Below, in pieces: positions 15,683 through 22,295 of a DNA stretch of 22,295 nt. The DNA lies in the NCBI GenBank assembly GCA_903865465.1, contig CAIPJU010000990.1, forward strand, positions 1 through 22,295. Reading direction: 5' to 3'. The stretch comes from an uncultured Bacteroidota bacterium (GTDB lineage: Bacteria > Bacteroidota > Bacteroidia > Bacteroidales > VadinHA17). Position numbers and translations under genes: made by a program. The notes beneath the pieces were generated by a model, which was not told the DNA's origin, made no database searches, and saw only the letters and a list, made by a program, of their open reading frames with translations. Each line of letters begins with the position of its first letter. The first letter of the stretch is position 1.

Positions 15683-16429
15683 TCATCTCAAGGAGAAGAA
15701 TCCTCTAGCTCCTGTTTTTAACTTGTACGTAAGTGTAAAGTTTAAAAAATAATAAACGTCATTTGATTTGGAATATTGTGATGTAAAACCATCAAGATTA
15801 TCTGAAAAGGAGTACCGGCCGCCAAATTCAAAGCCAAAGTTTACATTGGGAGTATAAATAAGTGTACCACCGATACCGGCAGGGATAATTACTGCAACAC
15901 CATTTGGTTTCCCCATTCTTGGAAGGAGCAGGTCATTACCTTTTACATTATAATATATCCCGCCAACTCCTGCGAATACATAGAAGTCGAGTGCCCTGAG
16001 CATGTCACCAAAGGTGCCCTCACCCCTTTTCACGAGCAGATAACTCCTTTCACCCTTATGTTTCGAGAAATAGTATTCTTCAATGAGCGCCGGTTCCAGA
16101 AATGAGGTAACAGCATCAAATCCGCGCGTCTCATTAGAACCCCTGCTATCTGTTGAATGAAATGATCCGTAGGTAAGACTTAAACGGGTCGTTACAAACT
16201 GGGTATTCCGGTAAGCAATATTTATATTAGCATTAAACCTTGTCTGAGATAATGATATGTCCTTTAAACCAAGCAGGTTCTTGCCCTTGCTGTACCCGCC
16301 AATATCCCCGAAAAACTGGGAAGGCCCTACCCCAAAAGTTAATTCGTACCTCTTTCTCTTCCAAATCTGAGCTTCAGAATAAGGAACCAAAAAACATACC
16401 AGCAGGATTGCAATTATGAATCGCTTCAT
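15683..16429 (-). CDS. Putative outer-membrane beta-barrel protein (barrel paralogue B)
   Basis: 248 residues, ATG start, signal peptide MKRFIIAILLVCFLVPYSEAQ. The mature sequence starts IWKRKRYELTFGVGPSQFFGDIGGYSKGKNLLGLKD and continues with alternating strands, FYVFAGVGGIYYNVKG, IIPAGIGGTLIYTPNVNFGFEFGGRYSFSDNLDG and a C-terminal YYFLNFTLTYKL strand. It is clearly paralogous to the next gene upstream (16686-17474) and shares the short G...SxFFGDI opening with the DUF6089-like gene downstream, 21 bp away. It probably sits in the outer membrane; function unknown. A candidate promoter lies just upstream, so it may head the transcript leading into uppS-bamA. Confidence 0.8.
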   Translation of the reverse strand: MKRFIIAILLVCFLVPYSEAQIWKRKRYELTFGVGPSQFFGDIGGYSKGKNLLGLKDISLSQTRFNANINIAYRNTQFVTTRLSLTYGSFHSTDSRGSNETRGFDAVTSFLEPALIEEYYFSKHKGERSYLLVKRGEGTFGDMLRALDFYVFAGVGGIYYNVKGNDLLLPRMGKPNGVAVIIPAGIGGTLIYTPNVNFGFEFGGRYSFSDNLDGFTSQYSKSNDVYYFLNFTLTYKLKTGARGFFSLR

Positions 16430-16685
16430 TTGTGAGACATTTATGTTAATTATGCAAATATAAAAAAACCTATTTCAAATAAAATGGCTAAATCCTCATA
16501 AATTAGACAGATGCACTAAAATTACCAAATCTGACAGTTAATTTAGGCAAATGTAACAATAGTTAAAGTAATTTAAGATAAGAAAAGAACATTATATTAG
16601 AAAAAATGATTCCCCTATTCAACCACTAAAGAAGTTAAAATATTAATATAAAACAATATAAAACTGATTTACTTTTCACTTTAGC
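16430..16685. other. AT-rich intergenic region within the barrel cluster
   Basis: 256 non-coding bases between two paralogous barrel genes. Besides the candidate -7 box at 16455-16462, a second TAnnTTTG match occurs on the minus strand at 16548-16555 (TACATTTG). A tandem 10-bp direct repeat AATATAAAAC lies at 16645-16654 and 16655-16664. I see no strong terminator; a TAAATTA...TAATTTA inverted repeat around 16498-16545 is weak. Confidence 0.6.
16455..16462 (-). promoter_or_regulatory. Candidate -7 box for the barrel-uppS-bamA operon
   Basis: The minus strand reads TATATTTG, a full match to TAnnTTTG, about 26 bases upstream of the ATG at 16429. That spacing fits a short 5' leader. A matching -33 TTG at standard spacing is not evident. 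Confidence 0.45.
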
Positions 16686-17474
16686 TTACAAAATCCTCAT
16701 TTCTCCTTTTAACTTCAGGGAATGGGATCGTATCACAAGGTTTTTTATTTTATAAATTAACGAAATATTCATGGTATAGTAAATATCATTTGATTCTGAA
16801 TATGCAGAATGATAACCATCGACAAAATCTGAAAAAGTATATCTGCCACTAAATTCAATGCCCAGATCCAGACCAGGAGTCAGTAAAAATGATGTTCCAA
16901 TGCCAGCAGGAAAAATCATTGCGCTTCCATTTCGTGATTTGAGAACAGCCAAAAGTTTCTCATTCCCATCGATTGAATATATTATTCCCCCTGCTCCTGA
17001 AAATATATATAGGTCAAGTGCCCTGTTTATTCGTTTAAATAAGTTTTTTTTACCCATGTCGAAGAGGAAACTATTTTCTGATTTATTTCGTATCAGGTAG
17101 AATTCTCCAATCAAAGAAGGTTCCTTAACTGAAACAAGGCATTCAAATCCTCTGTCGGAATGGACCCCGTTTAAATCATTGGCATAAAGCAATCCCCCGG
17201 TAAAAGAGATGCGTCCGGTAATTTTTTTAGATATCCTGTACTTAAAACTAAGATTATAATTGTAACGTGGCTGAACATGAAACAGGTCTTTGAAACCTAA
17301 CATATTATCGCCGCTTGAATATCCGCCAATGTCGGAGAAAAAACTTGTGGTACCAGCACCTATTGTTGCTTCAAACCTTCGTGCCATCCAGTACTGGGCT
17401 TTGCATGGTGAGATAATAAACTGAATTACAGCTACAGATAAAAATAGCCCTTTCACAAGTTTAGTTCTCAGCAT
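16686..17474 (-). CDS. Putative outer-membrane beta-barrel protein (barrel paralogue A)
   Basis: 262 residues, ATG start, hydrophobic signal sequence MLRTKLVKGLFLSVAVIQFIISPCKAQ. The mature chain begins YWMARRFEATIGAGTTSFFSDIGGYSSGDNMLGFKD, aligned almost without gaps to the next gene. Shared later segments are RALDLYIFSGAGGIIYSIDGN, FPAGIGTSFLLTPGLDLGIEFSGRYTFSDFVDGYHSAYSESNDIYYTMN and the final Y-K-I/L strand. It differs by a longer C-terminal tail (SHSLKLKGEMRIL) that would follow the last barrel strand, which is unusual because barrel proteins mostly end on an aromatic residue. It probably arose by tandem duplication. The function is unknown. It lies 134 bp after nadK and 256 bp before its paralogue. 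Confidence 0.78.
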   Translation of the reverse strand: MLRTKLVKGLFLSVAVIQFIISPCKAQYWMARRFEATIGAGTTSFFSDIGGYSSGDNMLGFKDLFHVQPRYNYNLSFKYRISKKITGRISFTGGLLYANDLNGVHSDRGFECLVSVKEPSLIGEFYLIRNKSENSFLFDMGKKNLFKRINRALDLYIFSGAGGIIYSIDGNEKLLAVLKSRNGSAMIFPAGIGTSFLLTPGLDLGIEFSGRYTFSDFVDGYHSAYSESNDIYYTMNISLIYKIKNLVIRSHSLKLKGEMRIL

Positions 17475-17495
17475 TTAGGTGATTTAGATTTTTGA

Positions 17496-17509
17496 AGTAT
17501 TAAAATACT
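17496..17509. promoter_or_regulatory. 14-bp palindrome upstream of barrel paralogue A
   Basis: AGTATT-AA-AATACT is a perfect inverted repeat 22 bases before the ATG at 17474. It could be an operator or a short leader hairpin. In AT-rich DNA such palindromes also occur by chance. Confidence 0.2.
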
Positions 17510-17608
17510 ATTTATCACAACACTAACAGAGAAAGCATATCACAAAATCATCGGTCGGATATATATATAAAACAAAATGCTTTGACAAGCCGGCCTGCAG
17601 GAAATTGT

Positions 17609-18487
17609 TCAGTTCCTGGTATCAGCACCCCACATCAGTTTATTCCGTAAAGTGCTGTAGAAGTCCATTCCTCTCAGCATAACCGTTTTCAGCTTTACCT
17701 TATCCTTAATAATATGCACCTCCTCACCGAAATGGACCCGTTTGGACCTGAAATCGCATGTAGCAAGGAATTCGCTCCCCCTGCCCTCAATTACAAGGCG
17801 CAAGGGGCTTTCACCTGTGAGAACTATAGGCCTTATTGTCAGATTATGCGGAGCTATTGGTGAGATAATAATACTTTCATCATCGGGTGACAGAATTGGC
17901 CCGCCTACACTGAGATTATAGGCTGTTGAACCTGTGGCCGTAGAAATGATAAGTCCGTCAGACCAGTAAGTATTCAGATAGATATCACCAACGTAGACAT
18001 GAATTGTTATCATGCTAAGTTCGGCCTTCTGGATGGTTATCTCATTAAGGGCTGAAGAAGTATTTCCCTCGAATAAGCCTGAGGGTTTAACTATTTCAAG
18101 AAGTGATCTTTCGATAGTATCATATTCGCCACTGCATAACATATCGATTGAATGATCGATTTCATCCTCTCTGATGTTTGCCAGGAAACCCATTCTACCC
18201 GTGTTTAAACCAGCAACAGGAATCCCAAAATCCTTGACCTGTAAAACAGTATCGAGGAAGGTGCCGTCACCTCCCACACTCAGAACTATGTCAGGCTTAT
18301 GACCAAGCGCAGAGAGATCATTAAACCTCTCAATCAATCCCCTTCCGGTACAGTCGGTATAATTTTCCGACTTTTGATGGATAAGTATTTTAATTCCCCT
18401 TTTACAAAACTCATCAATGAGCCTGCTTACTCCTGCCCTGGTCTTTGTATTTAAATCCTTACTGTAAATGGCTACTCTATGAAGCAT
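17609..18487 (-). CDS. nadK: NAD kinase
   Basis: 292 residues, ATG start. It phosphorylates NAD at the 2' position to make NADP in the cytoplasm. Diagnostic motifs: GGDGT at residues 72-76 with the catalytic Asp74, LNTGRMGFLANI near 94-105, ALNEITI near 147-152 (NE/D motif contacting NAD) and DGLIISTATGSTAYNLSVGGP near 177-197, followed by PIAPHNLTIRPIVL. Length is normal. It starts five bases after the CBS-domain gene stop, so both are probably one transcript. nadK near pdxJ is a neighbourhood I recall from Bacteroidales. Confidence 0.96.
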   Translation of the reverse strand: MLHRVAIYSKDLNTKTRAGVSRLIDEFCKRGIKILIHQKSENYTDCTGRGLIERFNDLSALGHKPDIVLSVGGDGTFLDTVLQVKDFGIPVAGLNTGRMGFLANIREDEIDHSIDMLCSGEYDTIERSLLEIVKPSGLFEGNTSSALNEITIQKAELSMITIHVYVGDIYLNTYWSDGLIISTATGSTAYNLSVGGPILSPDDESIIISPIAPHNLTIRPIVLTGESPLRLVIEGRGSEFLATCDFRSKRVHFGEEVHIIKDKVKLKTVMLRGMDFYSTLRNKLMWGADTRN

Positions 18488-18492
18488 GCTCC

Positions 18493-19158
18493 TTAAATAT
18501 TAAGATATTTCATAAATTGGTCGAAGCGTTCGGAATAAAACCTGTCCATGGTATCATTGTCAGATACCCAGGTCTTGACTTCATAATTATATCGTTCGAA
18601 TGTTCTGATTACCGATACCAGGTCGGTAGTGTTTACCTTCAGCGTCACCTCCATCATTGTTGAATCGGGGTTCGAATTTACATACATGCTCAGCACCTTG
18701 ACATCATTCCCTTCAATTATCTGGGCAATTTGTGACAGTGAATAATCCCGCTCAATGATCTCAAGTACCAGTATCGCACCCGGCTGGTCTAATGAGGATA
18801 AGCCTGCAATGTTTCTGATCAGCTCGCTGGAGGTTATTACTCCTTTATAATGCATATTTTCGTCGAGAACAGGTACAACCGACAGCTTCAGCCGGGCAGC
18901 AATGCCTATCACTTCGAAAAGGTGCTGTTCCATTGTAACATATGGTTTTATTAGGGTTAGAGGATGATTACCTATAGGCTCGTCGGGCTGATTCATATCA
19001 AATATATCAACATCGGAAATAAGTCCGAGGAAATCCTGATTGTTCACAATAGGCAAATGTGATATCCTGAAAATCTCCATCCAGTTAAGGGCAGTCTGCC
19101 CAAGATCTGATGTCTTAAGACACGGGACTACTTCTGATATTAAGTCCTTCGCAACCAT
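18493..19158 (-). CDS. CBS-domain protein with C-terminal ACT-like region
   Basis: 221 residues from the ATG at 19158. The frame also opens at a TTG (19176), but the ATG gives MVAKDLISEVVPCLKTSDLG, the usual beginning of this family, so I prefer it. Two CBS motifs are visible: HLPIVNNQDFLGLISDVDIFD near residues 34-54 and the second near 70-115 (SVVPVLDENMHYKGVITSSELI). The C-terminal half (GAILVLEIIERDYSLSQIAQIIEGNDVKVLSMYV and MEVTLKVNT) resembles an ACT/regulatory beta-alpha-beta fold. CBS pairs bind adenine nucleotides, so a ligand such as ATP, AMP or NAD is plausible but not shown. Its tight link to nadK suggests a role in nucleotide or cofactor sensing. Confidence 0.88.
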   Translation of the reverse strand: MVAKDLISEVVPCLKTSDLGQTALNWMEIFRISHLPIVNNQDFLGLISDVDIFDMNQPDEPIGNHPLTLIKPYVTMEQHLFEVIGIAARLKLSVVPVLDENMHYKGVITSSELIRNIAGLSSLDQPGAILVLEIIERDYSLSQIAQIIEGNDVKVLSMYVNSNPDSTMMEVTLKVNTTDLVSVIRTFERYNYEVKTWVSDNDTMDRFYSERFDQFMKYLNI

Positions 19159-19206
19159 GGCTATTTTTATTTTCAACTAAAATAGCAAAAAAAAAACCAG
19201 TTGTTG

Positions 19207-19214
19207 TAATTTTG
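19207..19214 (+). promoter_or_regulatory. Candidate -7 box upstream of pdxJ
   Basis: TAATTTTG matches TAnnTTTG and lies 35 bases before the pdxJ ATG, giving a leader of about 30 bases. A -33 TTG at usual spacing is not clear because that position falls in an A-run. The 91-bp region 19159-19249 must also hold the divergent promoter for the CBS gene and nadK, which I could not identify. Confidence 0.45.
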
Positions 19215-19249
19215 CTTCCAAAAGAGAATTTAAATAATAAACGATCCTT

Positions 19250-19963
19250 ATGACAAAGCTAAGTGTCAACATAAATAAAATAGCCACTATCAGGAATGCC
19301 AGAGGGGGTAATATCCCCAATGTCCTTAATGCGGCTATTAACTGCCAGATGTTTGGCGCCGACGGTATCACAGTTCACCCAAGGCCCGATGAAAGACATA
19401 TCAGGTATAAGGACGTGCTTGATATCAGACCGGTAATTACCACTGAATTCAACATAGAAGGTTACCCAACGGATGATTTCATTAATCTGGTCATTTCAGT
19501 TAAACCCGACCAGGTTACACTTGTTCCCGATGCCCATGATGCAATCACATCGAATGCCGGGTGGGATACAGTAAAACACCGTATATACCTGGCAGATATA
19601 ATCTCTCTCTTCAGGAAAAATGGCATACGGACTTCACTTTTTATTGATACAAACCCCGATAATATTGAAGCTGCAGCACTCACAGGCACCGACAGAATTG
19701 AATTATATACTGAACCATATGCAGTTGAGTTCAGTACAAATGCTGCTGAGGCTATTGCGCCCTTCGTCAGGGCTGCCGAAATTGCCCGAAGTAAGGGCCT
19801 CGGAATAAATGCAGGTCACGACCTCAACCTTGACAATCTCAGGTTTTTTCACCAGAGCATTCCATGGGTCGATGAAGTGTCAATCGGACACGCACTCATT
19901 TCCGACGCGCTTTACCTGGGACTTGAAAACACAATCCAGATGTACAAAAGACAGCTTGCCTGA
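19250..19963 (+). CDS. pdxJ: Pyridoxine 5'-phosphate synthase
   Basis: 237 residues, ATG start, TGA stop. It condenses 1-deoxy-D-xylulose 5-phosphate with 3-amino-2-oxopropyl phosphate to pyridoxine 5'-phosphate, the last ring-forming step of the DXP-dependent vitamin B6 route, in the cytoplasm. The TIM-barrel family signatures are all present: LSVNINKIATIRNARGG, DGITVHPRPDERHI, ITTEFNIEGYP (catalytic Glu region), VTLVPDAHDAITSNAGWD, FIDTNPDNIEAA, INAGHDLNLDNL and VSIGHALISDAL. Length is typical. It is transcribed away from the CBS-nadK pair and is followed after 10 bp by a hydrolase gene. Confidence 0.96.
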   Translation: MTKLSVNINKIATIRNARGGNIPNVLNAAINCQMFGADGITVHPRPDERHIRYKDVLDIRPVITTEFNIEGYPTDDFINLVISVKPDQVTLVPDAHDAITSNAGWDTVKHRIYLADIISLFRKNGIRTSLFIDTNPDNIEAAALTGTDRIELYTEPYAVEFSTNAAEAIAPFVRAAEIARSKGLGINAGHDLNLDNLRFFHQSIPWVDEVSIGHALISDALYLGLENTIQMYKRQLA

Positions 19964-19973
19964 TTTATTACTG

Positions 19974-20777
19974 GTGAAACTCTTTTACAGGAAATACGGA
20001 AACGGACCTCCGCTTTTTATCCTCCATGGCCTCTTCGGATCATCGGATAACTGGGTGACATTTGCCAGAAAAATTTCAGATTTGTACACCGTTTACCTTC
20101 CTGATCTCAGAAATCACGGACTATCACCACATAGCGAAGTTCATGATTACAATTCAATGAGAGACGATCTTCATGAGCTTATAACTGAATTGAAGATTGG
20201 CAAATTCTTTCTGGCAGGCCATAGTATGGGGGGGAAAATTGCAGCTGCCTATTCTCTGGAATGGCCATCAATGCTTAACGGCCTTCTGATTGCCGATATA
20301 TCTCCATTCGTAAACGGGAAATACCTTTACGAAACTTACCGTCACTATCTGAAAATTTTAAATGCTGTCATCGCCTGTGACCTTACACAAAACCTTTCCA
20401 GAGCAGCTATCGAATCACATATAGCTTCGGCAATTACTGATGAAAAGGAAAGAGGCCTGATTCTTAAAAACCTCCATCGCACTGCCGGTAACAGCTTCGA
20501 ATGGAAAATAAATGCCATAGCTCTTCACAAAAATCTTGAAAGAATAATGGAAATGATAGACCGTAGTAAATATTCTGATAGTCAGGTTACAGGATTTCCC
20601 GTCCTGTTTCTGAAAGGGGAAAACTCAGATTACCTGCCGGAGGATGATTACAGGGATATCAGGAAAACCTATCCAGGGGCAGATTTTTATACAATCCCGG
20701 GCGCAGGTCACTGGGTCCAGGCTGATCGTCCCGATGAAGTGGCAGAATGTTTCAGAATGATGATAAATGAATGCTGA
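19974..20777 (+). CDS. Alpha/beta-fold hydrolase (esterase-like, YbfF type)
   Basis: 267 residues from a GTG at 19974. The open frame extends far back into pdxJ, but the conserved family start is KLFYRKYGNGPPLFILHGLFGSSDNW, so the GTG (or a TTG at 19956 overlapping the pdxJ end) is the sensible choice. The catalytic triad is visible: Ser84 in GHSMGG, Asp219 in KGENSDYL and His246 in GAGHWVQAD. The oxyanion region is HGLFGSSDNW. The DLRNHGLSPH segment is typical of the YbfF-like esterases that act on acyl-CoA or short esters, but the natural substrate is unknown. It has no signal peptide, so it is cytoplasmic. It is probably co-transcribed with pdxJ. Its TGA stop directly abuts the opposing stop of the exonuclease gene. 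Confidence 0.88.
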   Translation: MKLFYRKYGNGPPLFILHGLFGSSDNWVTFARKISDLYTVYLPDLRNHGLSPHSEVHDYNSMRDDLHELITELKIGKFFLAGHSMGGKIAAAYSLEWPSMLNGLLIADISPFVNGKYLYETYRHYLKILNAVIACDLTQNLSRAAIESHIASAITDEKERGLILKNLHRTAGNSFEWKINAIALHKNLERIMEMIDRSKYSDSQVTGFPVLFLKGENSDYLPEDDYRDIRKTYPGADFYTIPGAGHWVQADRPDEVAECFRMMINEC

Positions 20778-21503
20778 TCACCTGAAAGTAACCGATTCTA
20801 TATTCTCTTCAGCAATAAGAGGAAAACGCATGAACCTGAGCAGTACCTGTGCGATGGCAAGAACATCTTTTTCGCAGTAACGGACAATCCTTTCCACATC
20901 GTCTTCTTCATAAAAGACCCTTGCAACCTGGCTGCCATCGATATCATCCTTTGGAGTTGGAATACCCAGTATGTTGGTCAGGAGCTCAAGAGATGTATAG
21001 TTCTTGTAATCGCCGAATTTCCAGATATCCATGGTATCAAGCAGTTTAATATCCCACGGCTTCTTACCCGAATTATCCAGAATAACAGGTATGATCATCC
21101 CATTGATTACCATTCTCCTTGCAATATAAGGATAGTCAAATTCCTTGCCGTTATGAGCACAAAGGAGAGCCTCCTTGTGCATCAGAGAAAATTTTTCAAC
21201 CATCCCGGAAAAGTCAGAAAGAAGTGATTTTTCATCGCTGCCGTAAAAGGATTTCAGCTTCAGGCTAAAAGGATCCCTCTTCGATACCACACCCGCAGAG
21301 ATGCAGATAATCTTACCGAATTCAGAATATATCCCGGCTCTTTCATAAACATCTTCCGCGGTCTGTTCAGCAGTCCGGAACTGCTTTGATTTCTTGTCCC
21401 ACAAGGCCTGCAATGAAGCAGTCATGAGGCTGTATGACGAAGAAGCAGGGACAGTCTCAATATCGATGAACATAACATCTTCTATTCTGATATTATCAAG
21501 CAT
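20778..21503 (-). CDS. Predicted 3'-5' exonuclease of the DnaQ/RNase H-like fold
   Basis: 241 residues, ATG start. The three exonuclease motifs are visible: Exo I as DIET with Asp14 and Glu16, Exo II in CAHNGKEFDYP with Asp123, and Exo III as YCEKD with Tyr209 and Asp213. These four acids and the tyrosine make up a two-metal DEDDy active site. The overall layout fits the predicted 3'-5' exonuclease group related to the proofreading domain of family B polymerases. Whether it acts on DNA or RNA is unknown. No polymerase domain is attached. The gene follows udk by 4 bp and is presumably translated from the same message. Confidence 0.85.
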   Translation of the reverse strand: MLDNIRIEDVMFIDIETVPASSSYSLMTASLQALWDKKSKQFRTAEQTAEDVYERAGIYSEFGKIICISAGVVSKRDPFSLKLKSFYGSDEKSLLSDFSGMVEKFSLMHKEALLCAHNGKEFDYPYIARRMVINGMIIPVILDNSGKKPWDIKLLDTMDIWKFGDYKNYTSLELLTNILGIPTPKDDIDGSQVARVFYEEDDVERIVRYCEKDVLAIAQVLLRFMRFPLIAEENIESVTFR

Positions 21504-21507
21504 AATA

Positions 21508-22128
21508 TTAAGCTTTTACCTTTGTCAAATGTTTTTCAATTATTGAAACAAGCACCTCAATCCCGACCTGGTTTTCACCTCCGCCTGGAATAATTATATC
21601 GGCATATCGTTTTGAAGGTTCAATAAACTGAAGATGAGAAGGTTTCACAGTATCGTGGTACCTTTCAAGCACCATTAATACCGACCTTCCGCGTTCAACA
21701 ATATCGCGAAGGATTACTCTTCCCAAACGATCGTCGGCATCTGCATCAACAAAGACCTTAATATCCATCAAATTTCGCAAGCCGGGATCGGTAAGTATCA
21801 GAATCCCTTCGACAATCACTACCCTTGATGGTTTAACGTTTATTGTCTCCTCCGACCTGAGACAGGTAAGATATGAATATATAGGCATTTCAACTGACTT
21901 GCCCTTTTTTAGTTTCTTCAGATGATCGATCAGCAAAGTGAATTCAACTGAATCGGGATGGTCGAAATTAATCTTTTGCCTCTCTTCGAGAGTTATGCCT
22001 TTATTATCGCGATAGTAATTGTCCTGGGGAATCATTATCACTTCACTATTTGGAAAAACCTCCATTATTTTCTTTACAACTGTGGTTTTTCCCGAACCTG
22101 TCCCCCCTGCTATTCCTACTATCAGCAT
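21508..22128 (-). CDS. udk: Uridine kinase
   Basis: 206 residues, ATG start. It phosphorylates uridine and cytidine to UMP and CMP with ATP or GTP in the pyrimidine salvage pathway. Visible motifs: P-loop GGTGSGKTT at residues 8-16, the nucleoside-binding segment PQDNYYRD, INFDHPDSVEF, the YSYLTCLRSEET region, VVIVEGILIL (Walker B-like), and the LID-like RDIVERGRS followed by KPSHLQFIEPSKRYADIIIP. Length is typical. It is the first gene of the pair udk-exonuclease; a candidate -7 box lies 30 bases upstream. Confidence 0.95.
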   Translation of the reverse strand: MLIVGIAGGTGSGKTTVVKKIMEVFPNSEVIMIPQDNYYRDNKGITLEERQKINFDHPDSVEFTLLIDHLKKLKKGKSVEMPIYSYLTCLRSEETINVKPSRVVIVEGILILTDPGLRNLMDIKVFVDADADDRLGRVILRDIVERGRSVLMVLERYHDTVKPSHLQFIEPSKRYADIIIPGGGENQVGIEVLVSIIEKHLTKVKA

Positions 22129-22157
22129 AAATGTATATTTTTGCAGTTTCCTTTTAT

Positions 22158-22165
22158 CAAAATTA
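22158..22165 (-). promoter_or_regulatory. Candidate -7 box upstream of udk
   Basis: The minus strand reads TAATTTTG, matching TAnnTTTG and identical to the candidate box before pdxJ. It would give a leader of about 23 bases before the ATG at 22128. A TTG lies 23 bases further upstream (22189-22191), a little too far for the usual -33 spacing. Confidence 0.4.
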
Positions 22166-22187
22166 GTAATTTAAAACAGATAAAAGT

Positions 22188-22295
22188 TCAAGGTGTAAGA
22201 AAGTTTGGATTAGCAGATTCCGAAAAATACAGAATCGTCTGATTTCCAATCTTTATTACAATTTCCACTTTAGTTGCAGTAAATACTTCAGTTAC
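22188..22295 (-). CDS. Possible 3' end of an upstream gene (uncertain)
   Basis: Reading the minus strand from the window edge, one frame stays open for 35 codons and ends at a TGA at 22190-22188; the other two frames stop almost at once. The predicted tail contains KVEIVIKIGNQTILYF and looks like alternating beta-strand sequence. This could be the C-terminus of a gene upstream of udk, leaving a 59-bp gap. A 35-codon open frame can arise by chance, and I do not recognise a family. Confidence 0.3.
   Translation of the reverse strand, partial: VTEVFTATKVEIVIKIGNQTILYFSESANPNFLTP

Noticed and set aside
17598..17618. CAGGAA/TTCCTG stem-loop at the end of nadK as a terminator
   Set aside because: The stem overlaps the last codons and is not followed by a T-run on the minus strand.
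19809..19973. N-terminal extension of the hydrolase overlapping pdxJ
   Set aside because: The extension is out of frame with pdxJ, of unnatural composition, and precedes the conserved first strand of the hydrolase fold.
1..22295. tRNA, rRNA, CRISPR, insertion sequence or phage signatures
   Set aside because: I saw no repeat-spacer pattern, transposase or integrase motif, rRNA core sequence or tRNA-like cloverleaf on either strand.

Overview
The window looks like chromosomal DNA of a Bacteroidota bacterium, probably a Bacteroidales/Marinilabiliales-type anaerobe. The evidence is a conserved order of outer-membrane biogenesis genes (DUF6089-like barrel, uppS, bamA, two skp/ompH genes, murI), several upstream boxes matching the Bacteroidota -7 consensus TAnnTTTG, starts without obvious Shine-Dalgarno sequences, and a two-subunit 2-oxoacid:ferredoxin oxidoreductase. 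I see no tRNA, rRNA, CRISPR array, insertion sequence or phage gene. Coding density is high and most genes are on the minus strand. Only pdxJ and an alpha/beta hydrolase are on the plus strand.

Layout from left to right. 1-6353 holds two tandem, related, very large minus-strand proteins; the left one runs off the window edge. They combine receiver-like domains with a PEP-synthase-type ATP-binding domain and a distinctive C-terminal module. 6354-6517 is a gap with a 12-bp inverted repeat and T-run that looks like a long-loop terminator or attenuator. 6518-9386 is korA-korB. 9387-9708 is a non-coding, AT-rich region with the probable korA promoter. 9709-10509 is murI (glutamate racemase), with a strong intrinsic terminator lying almost directly against its start codon. 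10578-17474 is an envelope block: two Skp-like chaperones, BamA, UppS and three barrel proteins of one broad type. 17609-19158 is a CBS-domain protein followed by NAD kinase. Divergent from these, 19250-20777 is pdxJ plus the hydrolase. Its last stop codon abuts that of a minus-strand exonuclease, which is preceded by uridine kinase (udk).

Functional reading. The envelope block makes the undecaprenyl carrier (UppS), inserts outer-membrane barrels (BamA), chaperones them through the periplasm (Skp-like) and supplies D-glutamate for peptidoglycan (MurI). KorAB links 2-oxoacids, CoA and ferredoxin. The adjacent ATP-grasp proteins look like signal-transduction relatives of PEP synthase and might sense or act in the same PEP/pyruvate/2-oxoacid area, but no reaction can be assigned from sequence.

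The most unusual content is the tandem receiver/ATP-grasp pair. Both proteins appear to have a degenerate first receiver, an intact second receiver, a PEP-synthase-like ATP-binding domain, no classical TSH swivel domain and no PEP/pyruvate barrel, but a conserved C-terminal GPGRWG...G(S/T)HFF module. Start codons were reassigned for korA, bamA, the DUF6089-like gene, the CBS gene and the hydrolase, as explained in the entries.
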